DNA of 64,000 bases from Frankia alni ACN14a (GCF_000058485.1 NC_008278.1:5078962-5142961); one strand, 5' to 3'; positions 1 to 8,963 are shown, counted from the first letter of the stretch. Numbers and translations are program-made. Notes: a model not told the origin generated them from the letters alone.

Positions 1-390
1 GTCCGCGAAGGCGGGGGCGGGTATTCCCGCGGCTTCGGCGACCTGGTTCATGACGAGCTTGTCGCGGAAACGAGCGAGCTGGCCAGGCGTCTGGCCCGCG
101 CAGCCGAGCCATTCGCGGACGAGTGCGGCGGTGTCCAGATCACCTTCGTTGAGTGCCACCACGCGCCGAGGAGCCCCGAACCGGGCACTTAGTCCGGTCA
201 CCGCCTGCCGTACTGCGTCGAGGTCGTCGGTGGCCGGGACCACCCGGGTAGCCGCCGCACTGCTGGGGACGGAGGACATGCCCAGCTCTGTGGTCACGTA
301 GCTGACCCGGTGCGTGCCGTGGTCGAGGTAGTCCTCGTAGTGGGCGTGCTGATCGCGCCAGCGGTGCAGGACGATGATGTGTCCGCTCAT
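1..390 (-). CDS. ATP-grasp ligase, N-terminal part only (cut by window edge)
   Basis: Reading from ATG at 390 to base 1 gives 130 open codons with no stop. The start reads MSGHIIVLHRW and the last visible part has ARFRDKLVMNQVAEAAGIPA, the typical passage from the pre-ATP-grasp domain into the ATP-grasp fold (a Lys that positions ATP, then 'xxAGIPxP'). The start codon overlaps the stop of the 100-residue gene upstream by four bases (ATGA), so the two are translationally coupled. Family knowledge: such enzymes activate a carboxylate as acyl phosphate and join it to an amine. It would be the second ligase of the cluster. The catalytic domain lies outside the window, so substrate cannot be guessed. 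Confidence 0.8.
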   Translation of the reverse strand, partial: MSGHIIVLHRWRDQHAHYEDYLDHGTHRVSYVTTELGMSSVPSSAAATRVVPATDDLDAVRQAVTGLSARFGAPRRVVALNEGDLDTAALVREWLGCAGQTPGQLARFRDKLVMNQVAEAAGIPAPAFAD

Positions 391-689
391 ACCCGCTCCG
401 TCCCGGGCATCGACATGTCATGGATCCGGCCAACCGCGAAGGTTGCCGACACCACCGCGGCGCGGGCTGAGCTGAGCGCGCCGCGGGCGGCGTCGAGATT
501 TCCTCCCGGTAGCTGTGCCACGATGTCCGTCGCGCAGTCGATCAGGTGGAGCGCGGCCCGGGTGAGCGGCTGCTCGCAGGTGTACTGCTCCTCCACCAGC
601 CGCCGGACGGAGTTCAGCCGGGTGACGGGGTCCTGCGCCAGATCGTCCGTCGGGGCAGCAGAAGCGATCGTATTCACGGGCGATTCCAT
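387..689 (-). CDS. Small protein of unknown function (100 aa), coupled to ATP-grasp gene
   Basis: A 100-residue, mostly helical, soluble protein with no signal peptide or membrane segment. The central part (LTRAALHLIDCATDIVAQL) looks like a helical bundle. I do not recognise the family. It is the only frame here with coherent coding character and its stop overlaps the next gene's start by ATGA, which argues strongly that it is real. It lies 148 bases downstream of the complete ATP-grasp gene in the same direction. A role as an accessory or partner subunit of the coupled ligase is inference from position only. Confidence 0.65.
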   Translation of the reverse strand: MESPVNTIASAAPTDDLAQDPVTRLNSVRRLVEEQYTCEQPLTRAALHLIDCATDIVAQLPGGNLDAARGALSSARAAVVSATFAVGRIHDMSMPGTERV

Positions 690-837
690 CCCAGGGGTCG
701 GAGTGGACTGAGGGCGCCCCGCCTAACCGGACGCCCGTGGGCAGGGAGAAACGGCGGCTGAGACCGGGGCCTCGGACTCAGCCGCCCGGCACGGCCAGAG
801 CGAAACAGAGGAGTGGGAACCTCGAGAGGGCCGGCCG

Positions 838-2091
838 TCAGCTCGTCTCGATGCGGATCCTGGCGTTCGCGGCCTCGCACTTGGCCACGGCATCGTTCGC
901 GTCGCGGCCGGAGGCGATGACATATCCGGAGACGCAGTCGGCTACCGTCAGCAACGGCGGTACCGTCTCGCCCACGTTCTTACCGATCACTACCGCCACC
1001 TCGGCGTTCGTGAACTCGTCCAGGTAGGGCAGGAAGACGTACGGCACCTCGCCCTGAGGGACCCGGCGAATCTCGTCGGCCACGTCGTCGGGCACCTGGA
1101 TGGCAGTGATCGTGCCCGGCTCCGGGGTGAGAAACCGGACCGCGGCGCCACCCAGCGGCTCGGGCGAAATCGCCGGCAACTCGTCGATGCCCAGCGGTAC
1201 GGTGAGGAACATCCGGTTCAGGTTCAGTCCGAATGCGCGACGTACCAGCTCGGGCGCACCGCTGCCAGCCAGCCGCGCGTGCGATTCGAGTACGCGCGGC
1301 CCCTTGCTCGTGAGCACGAACTCGCTGTGCGAGGGACCTTCGGTTAGGCCCACGGCGTCAAGCAGTTTCGGGGTAAGCGCGCGGAGTTCGGCGAGCTGGG
1401 GAACGGCGTAGCGGCTGGGGGTGCTTACCTCCCACTCGACGTACTTGTCGTTCATGCGGTATTCGGAGTACCCGATGACGAGGTGCCGTCCCGCGTGCGA
1501 GAAGGAGTCCACGCTGACGACGGGACCGTGCAGATATTCCTCGGCGATGGCCGCGGAGATGCCCGCATCCTGTAGCGCCTGCCAGGCATGCTCCGCGTCC
1601 CGCGAACCGCTCACCGGATGAATGTGCAGGCTCGCCACACCGTCCACCGGCTTGACGATGATCTGGTCACCAAGCTCGGCCTGGAACTCGGCGACCTCGG
1701 CAGCGCTGTGCACGATGCGATACCGCACCGGGCTCAGCCCGTGCTTGTCCAGCAGTTCCCGGGTCAACGCCTTGTCCTTGAGCGCGCGGGCTGTGGCCTC
1801 AGTGACGCCGGGCAGACCAAGCGAGTCCACGACGAACCCGGTGGACTCGGCGGCCGGCTCGGTGGTGGTCAGAACGCGGTCGAAGGGGCGCTCCTCATGC
1901 AGCGCCCTCAGTACGTCGAGGATGGCTTGGCCATCGGCGATGGGTGCGTGCACGATCCGCTCGCAGTGTTCTGCGATGCTCACGTCGTAGGCGCCCTCCT
2001 CGTGGACGAGGACCACGTCGACTCCAAGCTCCACGGCACCCGCGATCGGCGCCGGCCGGCCGCCGATGACTGCCACCCGGTACTTGCCCAT
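838..2091 (-). CDS. ATP-grasp carboxylate-amine ligase
   Basis: A 417-residue ATP-grasp protein of the group that includes amino-acid ligases such as BacD and DdaF. Residues 1-100 form a pre-ATP-grasp domain (VAVIGGRPAPIAGAVELG). The ATP-grasp core follows, with the conserved KDKALTRELLDKHGLSPV segment, the phosphate-region lysine in DQIIVKPVDG and an acidic metal-binding stretch near HSEFVLTSKGPRVLESHARL. GAAGGG precedes the ATG by a normal distance. Likely role: ATP-dependent amide formation between two small building blocks in the cytoplasm. It lies between the dioxygenase and the 100-residue gene in one minus-strand operon. Substrates cannot be read from sequence. Confidence 0.88.
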   Translation of the reverse strand: MGKYRVAVIGGRPAPIAGAVELGVDVVLVHEEGAYDVSIAEHCERIVHAPIADGQAILDVLRALHEERPFDRVLTTTEPAAESTGFVVDSLGLPGVTEATARALKDKALTRELLDKHGLSPVRYRIVHSAAEVAEFQAELGDQIIVKPVDGVASLHIHPVSGSRDAEHAWQALQDAGISAAIAEEYLHGPVVSVDSFSHAGRHLVIGYSEYRMNDKYVEWEVSTPSRYAVPQLAELRALTPKLLDAVGLTEGPSHSEFVLTSKGPRVLESHARLAGSGAPELVRRAFGLNLNRMFLTVPLGIDELPAISPEPLGGAAVRFLTPEPGTITAIQVPDDVADEIRRVPQGEVPYVFLPYLDEFTNAEVAVVIGKNVGETVPPLLTVADCVSGYVIASGRDANDAVAKCEAANARIRIETS

Positions 2092-2208
2092 AAGAATCCC
2101 TTCGATGGTTTTCGCGATGTGGTGTGACGGCGGTCCTACTCCGGTCCTTGACCGGATCCTGACCGCGGAGATGTCCCGCCGGACAGATGCGGCGCAGGCT
2201 GTGCCATG

Positions 2209-3162
2209 TCAGGCCGCGTAGCAGCGGCGCAGCCAGCGGGCAGTCGCATCCGGCGCCGGCGTGAAGGACTTGCGACGGTGAAGCACCCGATGATTGTCGA
2301 AGATCATGAAGTCACCGGTACCGAGGACGAATGCAACCGACGGCATCGCGCCCAGAGCCGCGGACCACCGCGTCAGCGTCTCGCGTGCGGCATCCGTGCG
2401 GCCGACCGTCGTCCCGCGGTCGTAGCGAACACGGTAGCGGCCGTCCGGGCCGACCTCCAGGACAGGGGTGTTCATCAGCGGCCCGGTGGCGTCCCTGTCG
2501 TTGGAATAGGGCACGCCGACCTCGAACTCCGCGGCCATCAGGCCGAGTCGGGTCTTCTCGTCGAGACCTGCCACGACGTCATCGAGCGCCGCGACCTCGG
2601 TGGGGACTTGCTCCTGGTTACGTATGGCAAAGAAGGTCAGATAGGGCGGAGTGTACAGGCGCGGGTCGGAGCCGATCGGGCCGAACTGCTGCTGAGGATT
2701 ATCCGAATGCCAGAAAAACTCCGAGTCGGAACCCCAGGAGCTGGTTGTCCCAACAGCCGCCGGATTGGGTACCACATTGCGGATGAGATGCCCGCTGTTC
2801 TCATAGCCGACGGCAAATGGAATGCGACCGAGGATGCGTATGAGTCCCAGGTGGATCGCATTGGTCATGGCGAGCCCAACCTCGTCCCCGAATCCGCTTA
2901 CCGGAGTCAAGGGAAAATCCTGGGCAGGGAGATTGGACAGGACAAGCGCGTGCCCGCCTTCCGTGGTAAACGTCTGGATCCCACGGAGGACGTCATCGGG
3001 AAGGTGGCGCCGCAATGGATACGAGCCGATGTCGGCGAGAATTGTGGCATCGAAGTCCGAGTCCAGTCTGGTCTCCGAGACGCGTTCCGAAATCTCTTTT
3101 TTCAGCAGGTCCCGGACGCTGTCCTCCAGAGAGTACCGGGCGAACTGGAGCCGGCTGGCCAT
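2209..3162 (-). CDS. TauD/clavaminate-synthase-like Fe(II)/2-oxoglutarate dioxygenase
   Basis: A 317-residue non-heme iron oxygenase. The facial triad is visible: H152 and D154 in FFWHSDNP and the distal H291 in FDNHRVLHRR. The C-terminal arginines in ARWLRR are suited to bind 2-oxoglutarate. Length and layout match the clavaminate-synthase-like group, which includes free amino-acid hydroxylases such as VioC and AsnO. Likely reaction: hydroxylation of an unactivated carbon of an amino acid or ligated intermediate, giving the hydroxyl group the neighbouring carbamoyltransferase could cap (inference). GGGAG precedes the ATG. It is followed 117 bases later by the ATP-grasp gene. Confidence 0.9.
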   Translation of the reverse strand: MASRLQFARYSLEDSVRDLLKKEISERVSETRLDSDFDATILADIGSYPLRRHLPDDVLRGIQTFTTEGGHALVLSNLPAQDFPLTPVSGFGDEVGLAMTNAIHLGLIRILGRIPFAVGYENSGHLIRNVVPNPAAVGTTSSWGSDSEFFWHSDNPQQQFGPIGSDPRLYTPPYLTFFAIRNQEQVPTEVAALDDVVAGLDEKTRLGLMAAEFEVGVPYSNDRDATGPLMNTPVLEVGPDGRYRVRYDRGTTVGRTDAARETLTRWSAALGAMPSVAFVLGTGDFMIFDNHRVLHRRKSFTPAPDATARWLRRCYAA

Positions 3163-3182
3163 AGACGTCTCCCATCATTCGG

Positions 3183-3353
3183 CTACATGTCGCCGTGTGC
3201 CACTCGGCGAGCCCGCGGTGGAACCACACGGATCCAGTAGGTGTCCGCATTCCGTTTCCAGCGACGTGACAGGGGGTCCGCTGCGACCCGACTCAACAAG
3301 CCGATGGGTGTCACAAAGAGGTAATAGAAGGGCAGCAGCAGAAAGGAAAGCAT
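3183..3353 (-). CDS. SxtJ-like small membrane protein (56 aa)
   Basis: A short ORF from ATG at 3353 to TAG at 3183. It encodes one strong hydrophobic helix (FLLLPFYYLFVTPIGLLSR) followed by a basic tail with DPLSRRWKRNADTYW. The pattern 'FYYLxVTPIGLLxR...DPLxRxxxxxxxSYW' is what I know from SxtJ-family proteins, which sit next to carbamoyltransferase genes (named after the saxitoxin cluster). Here it directly follows the carbamoyltransferase stop by 97 bases, which supports the assignment. It is shorter than usual and lacks the N-terminal half. The frame is open only to a TAA a few codons upstream (LFENGIF precedes the ATG), and the ribosome site is weak. Function of the family is unknown. 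Confidence 0.65.
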   Translation of the reverse strand: MLSFLLLPFYYLFVTPIGLLSRVAADPLSRRWKRNADTYWIRVVPPRARRVAHGDM

Positions 3354-3450
3354 GAAAATTCCGTTCTCGAACAGATAAGGACGGATTTAACGCACTCGGG
3401 ACGAGCGTGCGCAGCGCACGGGCGAGGCAAGGTCGCCGAGCCGGCAGAAC

Positions 3451-5289
3451 TCAGTCCAGCGGGATTTCCTCGCGCCAGTCGGACTCCTCCGACCAGGCCG
3501 GCTGAGCACTCTTCATCAGCAAGAAGTTTCCCAGTGCCAGCACATCGATGTCCGTGCGCATGAAGCAGGTGTAGGCCTCGTGCGGGGTGTTCACGATGGG
3601 CTCTCCACGTACATTGAAGGACGTGTTGATCAGGACCGGACAGCCCGTACGGTCCTTGAAGGCTGTCAGCAACCTGTGAAAGGCCGGATTGTTGTGCTGC
3701 GCGACCGTCTGCACGCGCGCCGAACTGTCGACGTGCGTGACAGCGGGGATAGTGGATCGCTGCACTTTCAGTAGTTCCAGTCCGAATGTGTCTTCGTCCT
3801 GGACCTCCAGCCTCTGCGAAGCCGCGATCCGAGAGACCACAAGCATGTACGGGCTTTCCTGCGGCAGGTCGAAGTAGTCCTTGGCGTCGGCTGCCAGCAC
3901 GGCCGGCGCGAACGGGCGAAACGACTCCCTGAACTTAATCTTTAGGTTCATTGCGGACTGCATGGCCGGGTTGCGCGGGTCGCCGACGATGGACCTGGCG
4001 CCCAGCGCCCGCGGCCCGAACTCCATGCGCCCCTGGAACCAGCCGACAATCTTCCCATCCGCCAACTCGTCCGCTACCGCCCTGGCCAGCGTGTCGCTGC
4101 CCAACCGTTGGTGCGGGATGCCGTTGGCCTCCAGGTACGCGAAAATCTGCTCGTCCTCGTACGCGGGGCCCAGCAGGGAGCCGTTCATCACGTCGCGCCC
4201 CGTGCGCGGGTGGTCGCGCCGCACCCCACGCTCCATGGCGACAGCCTGGGCCGCACCGAGAGCGCCCCCGGCGTCACCCGCGGCCGGCTGGATCCACACT
4301 TCATCGAAGATCCCGGCGTCAACGATCCTGCCGTTGGCCACACAGTTGAGCGCGACGCCGCCGGCCATGCACAGGTGGGCCTCGCCGGTACGCTCACGCG
4401 CTGTCCTGGCCAGGCGGAGCACTACCTCCTCGGTGACCGCTTGAATGGAAGCCGCCAGATCGAACTCTCGTTCGGTGAGCTGACCTTCGGGAGTGCGTCG
4501 CGGTCCACCGAAGAGCTTCTCGAAGCCCCGCCCGGTCATCACCTGACCGCGCAGATATTCGAAGTGGCGCATGTCAAGGCGGAAGGAGCCATCGGGCTTG
4601 ACGTCAATGAGCCGCTCACGGATGACGTCCGCGTAGCGCGGCTTGCCGTACGGCGCAAGGCCCATCAGCTTGTACTCGCCCGAGTCGACCTTGAAACCGC
4701 AGAAGTAGGTGAACGCCGAGTACAAAAGCCCCAGAGAATGCGGGAAGCGCAGCTCCGCAACGGGTCGCAACTCGGTGTCGCGACCGTGCCACAGCGTCGT
4801 CGTAGCCCATTCACCGACGCCGTCGATGCACAACACTGCCGCGGATTCATAGGGACTGGGAAAGAAGGCCGAAACGGCATGTGACTCATGGTGGCGGCGC
4901 ACGGAAAGCTCCGGCACCTTGCCCCGTCCCAGTGCCGCGAGCTCGCCGCGCACTGTGTCCGCGGTGTGCAGCCTGCCCCCGCGCATGATCCATGCAGGCA
5001 GGGTCTCCCGAAAGGAAGCGAAGCCCATGGGCGCGGCGCCCGCGAAGGTGGACAGTACCCGGCGGAACTTCAGCCGTGGGTCCTCGTAATAGGCGACCAC
5101 GGAGATGTCGTCCAAGCTCACGCCCTGCTCGTCCAGGCAGTACTCGACGGCGCGCGAGGGGAACGACGAGTCGTGACGATTTCTACTGAAGCGTTCCTCC
5201 TGAGCCGCCGCGACCGCCACACCGTCGGCTACCAGCGCGGCCGCGCTGTCGTGGTAAAAGGCCGAGATTCCGAGAACCAGGTCAGACAC
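3451..5289 (-). CDS. O-carbamoyltransferase (NodU/CmcH/TobZ family)
   Basis: About 612 residues, full length for the family. The N-terminal Kae1/YrdC-like carbamoyladenylate module begins LVLGISAFYHDSAAALV with the metal-binding His-Asp, and CIDGVGEWATTTLWH follows. The C-terminal module has GRMEFGPRALGARSIVGDPR and LINTSFNVRGEPIVNTPHEA, both hallmarks. Reaction: carbamoyl phosphate plus ATP gives carbamoyl-AMP, and the carbamoyl group is moved to a hydroxyl on the product. An in-frame ATG at 5298 is only one base from GGAGG, so I prefer the GTG at 5289, about ten bases downstream of that site. It lies 82 bases after the di-iron gene. In this cluster it is probably a tailoring step after hydroxylation. 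Confidence 0.93.
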   Translation of the reverse strand: MSDLVLGISAFYHDSAAALVADGVAVAAAQEERFSRNRHDSSFPSRAVEYCLDEQGVSLDDISVVAYYEDPRLKFRRVLSTFAGAAPMGFASFRETLPAWIMRGGRLHTADTVRGELAALGRGKVPELSVRRHHESHAVSAFFPSPYESAAVLCIDGVGEWATTTLWHGRDTELRPVAELRFPHSLGLLYSAFTYFCGFKVDSGEYKLMGLAPYGKPRYADVIRERLIDVKPDGSFRLDMRHFEYLRGQVMTGRGFEKLFGGPRRTPEGQLTEREFDLAASIQAVTEEVVLRLARTARERTGEAHLCMAGGVALNCVANGRIVDAGIFDEVWIQPAAGDAGGALGAAQAVAMERGVRRDHPRTGRDVMNGSLLGPAYEDEQIFAYLEANGIPHQRLGSDTLARAVADELADGKIVGWFQGRMEFGPRALGARSIVGDPRNPAMQSAMNLKIKFRESFRPFAPAVLAADAKDYFDLPQESPYMLVVSRIAASQRLEVQDEDTFGLELLKVQRSTIPAVTHVDSSARVQTVAQHNNPAFHRLLTAFKDRTGCPVLINTSFNVRGEPIVNTPHEAYTCFMRTDIDVLALGNFLLMKSAQPAWSEESDWREEIPLD

Positions 5290-5380
5290 CGCTGTCATTC
5301 CTCCGCCCGAACAGGGCCACGCCCGCGCGCGACCGGGTGGATGTTTACGGCTATCTCTCCAAACAGACGTCCACTTGCTG

Positions 5381-7666
5381 TCAAAGGTCCGCGCGCATGT
5401 CCTGCTGTGCCCCGCGTCGCCAACGTCTCCCCGCGAGCCGGCCGCTCCGGGCAGCCATCCGCGCGCCCAGCCCGCTGGGCGGATTCAGTGACCGGTAGCC
5501 CACACGCACCCGCTCCCAGATCCCTGCCCGACCCCCGGGGCCAGGCGCGTCGGGGAGCGCAGCCAACAGCGTGTCCACCGCGTCCGCCGCCCACGCAGAA
5601 TGTCCGGTCGCGACGTTGTCGATGGTGTTGTGGATGTCCACGAAGCGGGTACTGAAGCCGTACTCCTTCAAGGCCATCCGCGCCCTGCGGTACGACCCAC
5701 CTACCCCGGACAACTCCATCGCCAGGTTCAATCCCAACAGCTCCGGCATGAGCGTCCTTGGGAAGCGTCCGATGCAGAGCCAATACACCGGCAGTTCGAA
5801 CGACTCGTCCCGGAGTCCGGGCCACCGGGCGAACTCCCGCGAGGCCGTCGGCGGCAGCTCGACGCCCATCTCCCGAAGAACGTCGCGGTAGATCAGCATA
5901 TGGTTCAACCGCGGCTCGCCGTTACCGAGTTCGTCCCAGTACGTTTCGAAGAGCGAGTGTCCGATCCCGGAAGAGGCCTGCTCGTGATCGGTGAACCCCT
6001 GCAGCCAACTGCCGTCGATCAGAGTCAGCGGCGCCGTCTGTACGGTGTCGTCGACGACGGCCTCCCGGGAGGGCAGCGGGATCGCCGCGTTCCGCTCGAA
6101 CTCGGCCCCGTGACGGTCGTGCTGGATCTGTAGCCAGGGCCGCAGACCCTCACGGTCCCAGTGCTTCGGCAGCTGCAGCACTCCGCGATCCATGCGGTAG
6201 CGAGAACGCGCCAGCCAGCCCGCCACGTACTGCCTGGCCCAGGAGCGCAGCGCCGGAGTGTCGTTACGACGCATCAGCAGGTGGTACGCCTCGCGCACGC
6301 CAGCCGGCGCGCGGCCCGGCAATCGCGCTCCAGCCGCAAGCGCACCGGCCACACCAGCCAGAGCACCGTCGGTACTCGTGCCCTGGGCGGCCGGAGAACC
6401 CCCACCGGCAGCGCCGGCAGCGGGCGGGGCCGTACCCGGGGCCACCGAGTCCGCGGGCGGGCTGACTGGCAGCGAGTCGATCCACCGCCGGATGACGGTC
6501 AGGTCTTCCGGCGAGAAGACCCGGAACATCGGCCCCCGCTGGCCCACCAGCCCCCGCACAAGCGGGCTGCCCTCCGAACGCCCGGGCCTGACCAGCGTGC
6601 TGCGGGCCAGGACGTCGAGCAGCGGCCCCGGGTCCGTCCGACACTCCGCCAGCCAGACGGCGAGCGGCCTGTCTTCCAGGGTGAACTGATGGTGATAGAC
6701 CGCGCCTTCGCGTGCCCGCAGCCGCAGCAGCTCCGACATTTCGAAAGCCGGGTCCCCGGCTGCCACCAGCCCGGCATGGAGCGCGCCCGACCAGTCACGC
6801 AGCGCAGCCATCGTCCAGCCGAGACCCCGGCGCACGGCGTCGGCTACCTGGACACCCTCCTCCGTTGTCAGCTCGTCCACCACCGTGCGGCACTGCTCGG
6901 TCGGCGCCGGGTCTCCGACTCCGCGTTCCTTGCCCGGATCGACCGCGTCCCAGTCCGCCGCCGTCGGTAGGACATCCCTGACCATCGTCAGCGCCGGCAA
7001 CAGGCCGACCGTGCGCAAGCACAGGTCGGCCCCGAGGATTTCCCCCCGGAAGTCGTCCGGCCGCCTGCTCATCGCCAGCAACAGCGCCGGAAGGCGGAAT
7101 GCCGCCTCGGTGATGCGCCGGTCACCGGCTAACCGCACCGTCGGCACGGCGTTCTCGGCGAGCCGTAACCGGCGCAAAAGATCAAGGTAGGCACTTCCTC
7201 GGGATGCGCCTGGGTGACCGACGCCCACATCGGAGGCATACAGTGCGAGAATACGCAGCACAACGGGAACGTCAGCATTCCCTGGGGCACTGAGCCATTG
7301 CAGCCATGCACCGTAGACGCAGGCCAGCGGAGCGCAGCTGAGGACGGCCCGGCGAACGAGTATCCGGCGGTTTCCGTCCGGGTCGCCACTCCCGGCGCCG
7401 AGAAGAGCGCGGAACCGTTTGCCCTCGCAGGCTGCCCAGTCAGCGGCCCCTCGGACCAGGGCATCAAGCGAGTCGTCCCCGTCCTGCGTGTGTCGGCGCA
7501 GCTCGGCCTGCATTTCCTCGACGAATCTGTCCCCGGGAAACAGCGCCTCCGGGTCGGAGACGTACGCATACAACGCCCGCGCAGAGCCGTTTTGCGGCTC
7601 GTACGGGACGTACCCGCCGTGTTGCGTAGCCGGCGCCTTTCTGGCAACTGCCTCACGACCTCGCAT
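5381..7666 (-). CDS. Heme-oxygenase-like di-iron oxidase with large N-terminal extension (761 aa)
   Basis: The C-terminal third matches the 'iron-containing redox enzyme' (HDO) family known from SznF, RohS and BesC. Candidate metal ligands are E574 or E579 and H589 in ETYWDELGNG...H, then E651 (AMELSG), H679 and D683 (DIHNTIDN), and H689 (ATGHS). Family members oxidise amino-acid nitrogen or cleave C-C bonds using O2. The first 400 residues are helical and of a type I do not recognise. A Pro/Ala/Gly linker at about 405-450 separates the halves. AAGGAG lies four bases before ATG. It sits between the 30-residue peptide ORF and the carbamoyltransferase. Probably the key oxidative enzyme of the pathway, but the substrate is unknown. 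Confidence 0.8.
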   Translation of the reverse strand: MRGREAVARKAPATQHGGYVPYEPQNGSARALYAYVSDPEALFPGDRFVEEMQAELRRHTQDGDDSLDALVRGAADWAACEGKRFRALLGAGSGDPDGNRRILVRRAVLSCAPLACVYGAWLQWLSAPGNADVPVVLRILALYASDVGVGHPGASRGSAYLDLLRRLRLAENAVPTVRLAGDRRITEAAFRLPALLLAMSRRPDDFRGEILGADLCLRTVGLLPALTMVRDVLPTAADWDAVDPGKERGVGDPAPTEQCRTVVDELTTEEGVQVADAVRRGLGWTMAALRDWSGALHAGLVAAGDPAFEMSELLRLRAREGAVYHHQFTLEDRPLAVWLAECRTDPGPLLDVLARSTLVRPGRSEGSPLVRGLVGQRGPMFRVFSPEDLTVIRRWIDSLPVSPPADSVAPGTAPPAAGAAGGGSPAAQGTSTDGALAGVAGALAAGARLPGRAPAGVREAYHLLMRRNDTPALRSWARQYVAGWLARSRYRMDRGVLQLPKHWDREGLRPWLQIQHDRHGAEFERNAAIPLPSREAVVDDTVQTAPLTLIDGSWLQGFTDHEQASSGIGHSLFETYWDELGNGEPRLNHMLIYRDVLREMGVELPPTASREFARWPGLRDESFELPVYWLCIGRFPRTLMPELLGLNLAMELSGVGGSYRRARMALKEYGFSTRFVDIHNTIDNVATGHSAWAADAVDTLLAALPDAPGPGGRAGIWERVRVGYRSLNPPSGLGARMAARSGRLAGRRWRRGAQQDMRADL

Positions 7667-7725
7667 GCTTCTCCTTCATCCCGTTTCGTGGTGCGCTCGG
7701 AATGCGGAACGCGGCCGCGGTCCGG

Positions 7726-7818
7726 TCAGAACATGGGATATATGGATGCGTCGTTCTTACGGTTGGCGCGCTTCTTGCGCCGGGTCACCCTGTCTACGAT
7801 CCTTCGCAGGAGAGACAT
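7726..7818 (-). CDS. Candidate short basic peptide (30 aa)
   Basis: An ORF from ATG at 7818 to TGA at 7726 lies in the 214-base gap between the SGNH gene and the di-iron oxidase gene, same strand. The peptide begins MSLLRRIVDRVTRRKKRANR and ends KNDASIYPMF, so it has an amphipathic basic N-terminal helix and a short neutral tail. AAGGCAGG lies about eight to ten bases upstream. It could be a scaffold or precursor peptide modified by the cluster enzymes, a small accessory protein, or a chance ORF. There is no paralogue in the window. Position inside the operon is the main support. Confidence 0.45.
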   Translation of the reverse strand: MSLLRRIVDRVTRRKKRANRKNDASIYPMF

Positions 7819-7880
7819 GGCAGTGATACCTGCCTTCAAATAAGAGGGAAATTGATCGCCGGGCAGCTTGGGAGGATCAT

Positions 7881-8915
7881 TTAGGAGAGCCCGAGAGTTT
7901 CGGCCATGATCCTTGCGACGAGGTCGTAGCCATGGTCTGTGTAGTGCGCACGATCCACGTAGATCCAGTCTTTTTCGGTGACCGCATCAGCGACAATAGG
8001 GTTCAGGTCGACATAGCGTACGGCGAGCTTCTCGCAGCCGGCTCGCAACTTCTCGGAGAAGGCCTGGGCGACCTCCTTCGTGGAGATGTCGCCGTAGAGC
8101 TCCTCCCAGGTTCCGAGCTTGGAGATCCGGTCGATCTCGTCGAAGAGCAGCTGCTCCTGCGGGGCGTGCCTGTCCCGCATCCACAAGGCCATCGGCTGCA
8201 GTACGTATGACAGCCGAGCCCGCGGACCCGCCAGCCGTCGCCAACTGTCGAGATGACGCAGCGTCAGATCAGCGGCGGCATCGATGACCTTGGGGATGTC
8301 GCGGCGCACGTCGGCATGCGTAGAGATTGTCTGACGACGCTCATGCCGTCGGCCGAGAATCTTGGCCGTCGCCTTCCGGTTACTTTCCCTGAGCTCCTGC
8401 ATCTTGTCGAAGTACTCACCGCAGAACCAGAATGCGCCGTGGTCGCCCTGCTGCCACTCGGGAAGCCGGCCAACGGTCAGATCATTGAGCCCGGAGAAGA
8501 TGACGATCTCGTCGATCTCCGGCAGCAGATGGCGGTGGAGCGTGAAAAGAAGAAGCTCCTGGGTCGAATTGTAGCACCTCCCGCCGAAATTGAGCCAGGG
8601 ACCGGACGGAGCATGCGTGCGCCACAGCTGCGAAGCAAGTGTGGTAGCGTCACTGGTCGCCCCGATACCGAGCACTGTGGAGCTTCCGGAAATTAACCGA
8701 ACAGGCCCTCCCGGTATTTTTCCGGCCGCGGAGGCCGTCTCTCCGTTCGGGCCATGAGATATCCGGAATCCGGCTCGATCCGTGTTGATCACGGAGGACC
8801 TGTAGTCAGTCCGGTGGAAATACATGAGGTAAGGCTGGTAATTAGCCTCACCGCGATCATCGAAATTTCCATACTCCTGGAGCTGGGGAGTCATATCGTC
8901 ACGGTGAAGTTTCAC
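7881..8915 (-). CDS. SGNH/GDSL-type hydrolase-like protein
   Basis: A 344-residue cytoplasmic protein with SGNH-hydrolase blocks: the nucleophile Ser78 or Ser79 in ISGSSTVLG, the glycine block near NFGGRCYNS, the asparagine block IFSGLNDLTVG, and the catalytic Asp-x-x-His D321-H324 in YVDRAHYTDHGYDL. No signal peptide is present, so it does not look like a secreted lipase. It probably acts as a cytoplasmic esterase, acyltransferase or deacylase on a pathway intermediate (inference). Translation starts at GTG 8915, nine bases after GAGGAG. It lies 48 bases downstream of the SDR gene. Confidence 0.75.
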   Translation of the reverse strand: MKLHRDDMTPQLQEYGNFDDRGEANYQPYLMYFHRTDYRSSVINTDRAGFRISHGPNGETASAAGKIPGGPVRLISGSSTVLGIGATSDATTLASQLWRTHAPSGPWLNFGGRCYNSTQELLLFTLHRHLLPEIDEIVIFSGLNDLTVGRLPEWQQGDHGAFWFCGEYFDKMQELRESNRKATAKILGRRHERRQTISTHADVRRDIPKVIDAAADLTLRHLDSWRRLAGPRARLSYVLQPMALWMRDRHAPQEQLLFDEIDRISKLGTWEELYGDISTKEVAQAFSEKLRAGCEKLAVRYVDLNPIVADAVTEKDWIYVDRAHYTDHGYDLVARIMAETLGLS

Positions 8916-8963
8916 GGATACATACTCCTCGGTTTCGAAGGAGGATGAGGGGAGTCCGGAATA

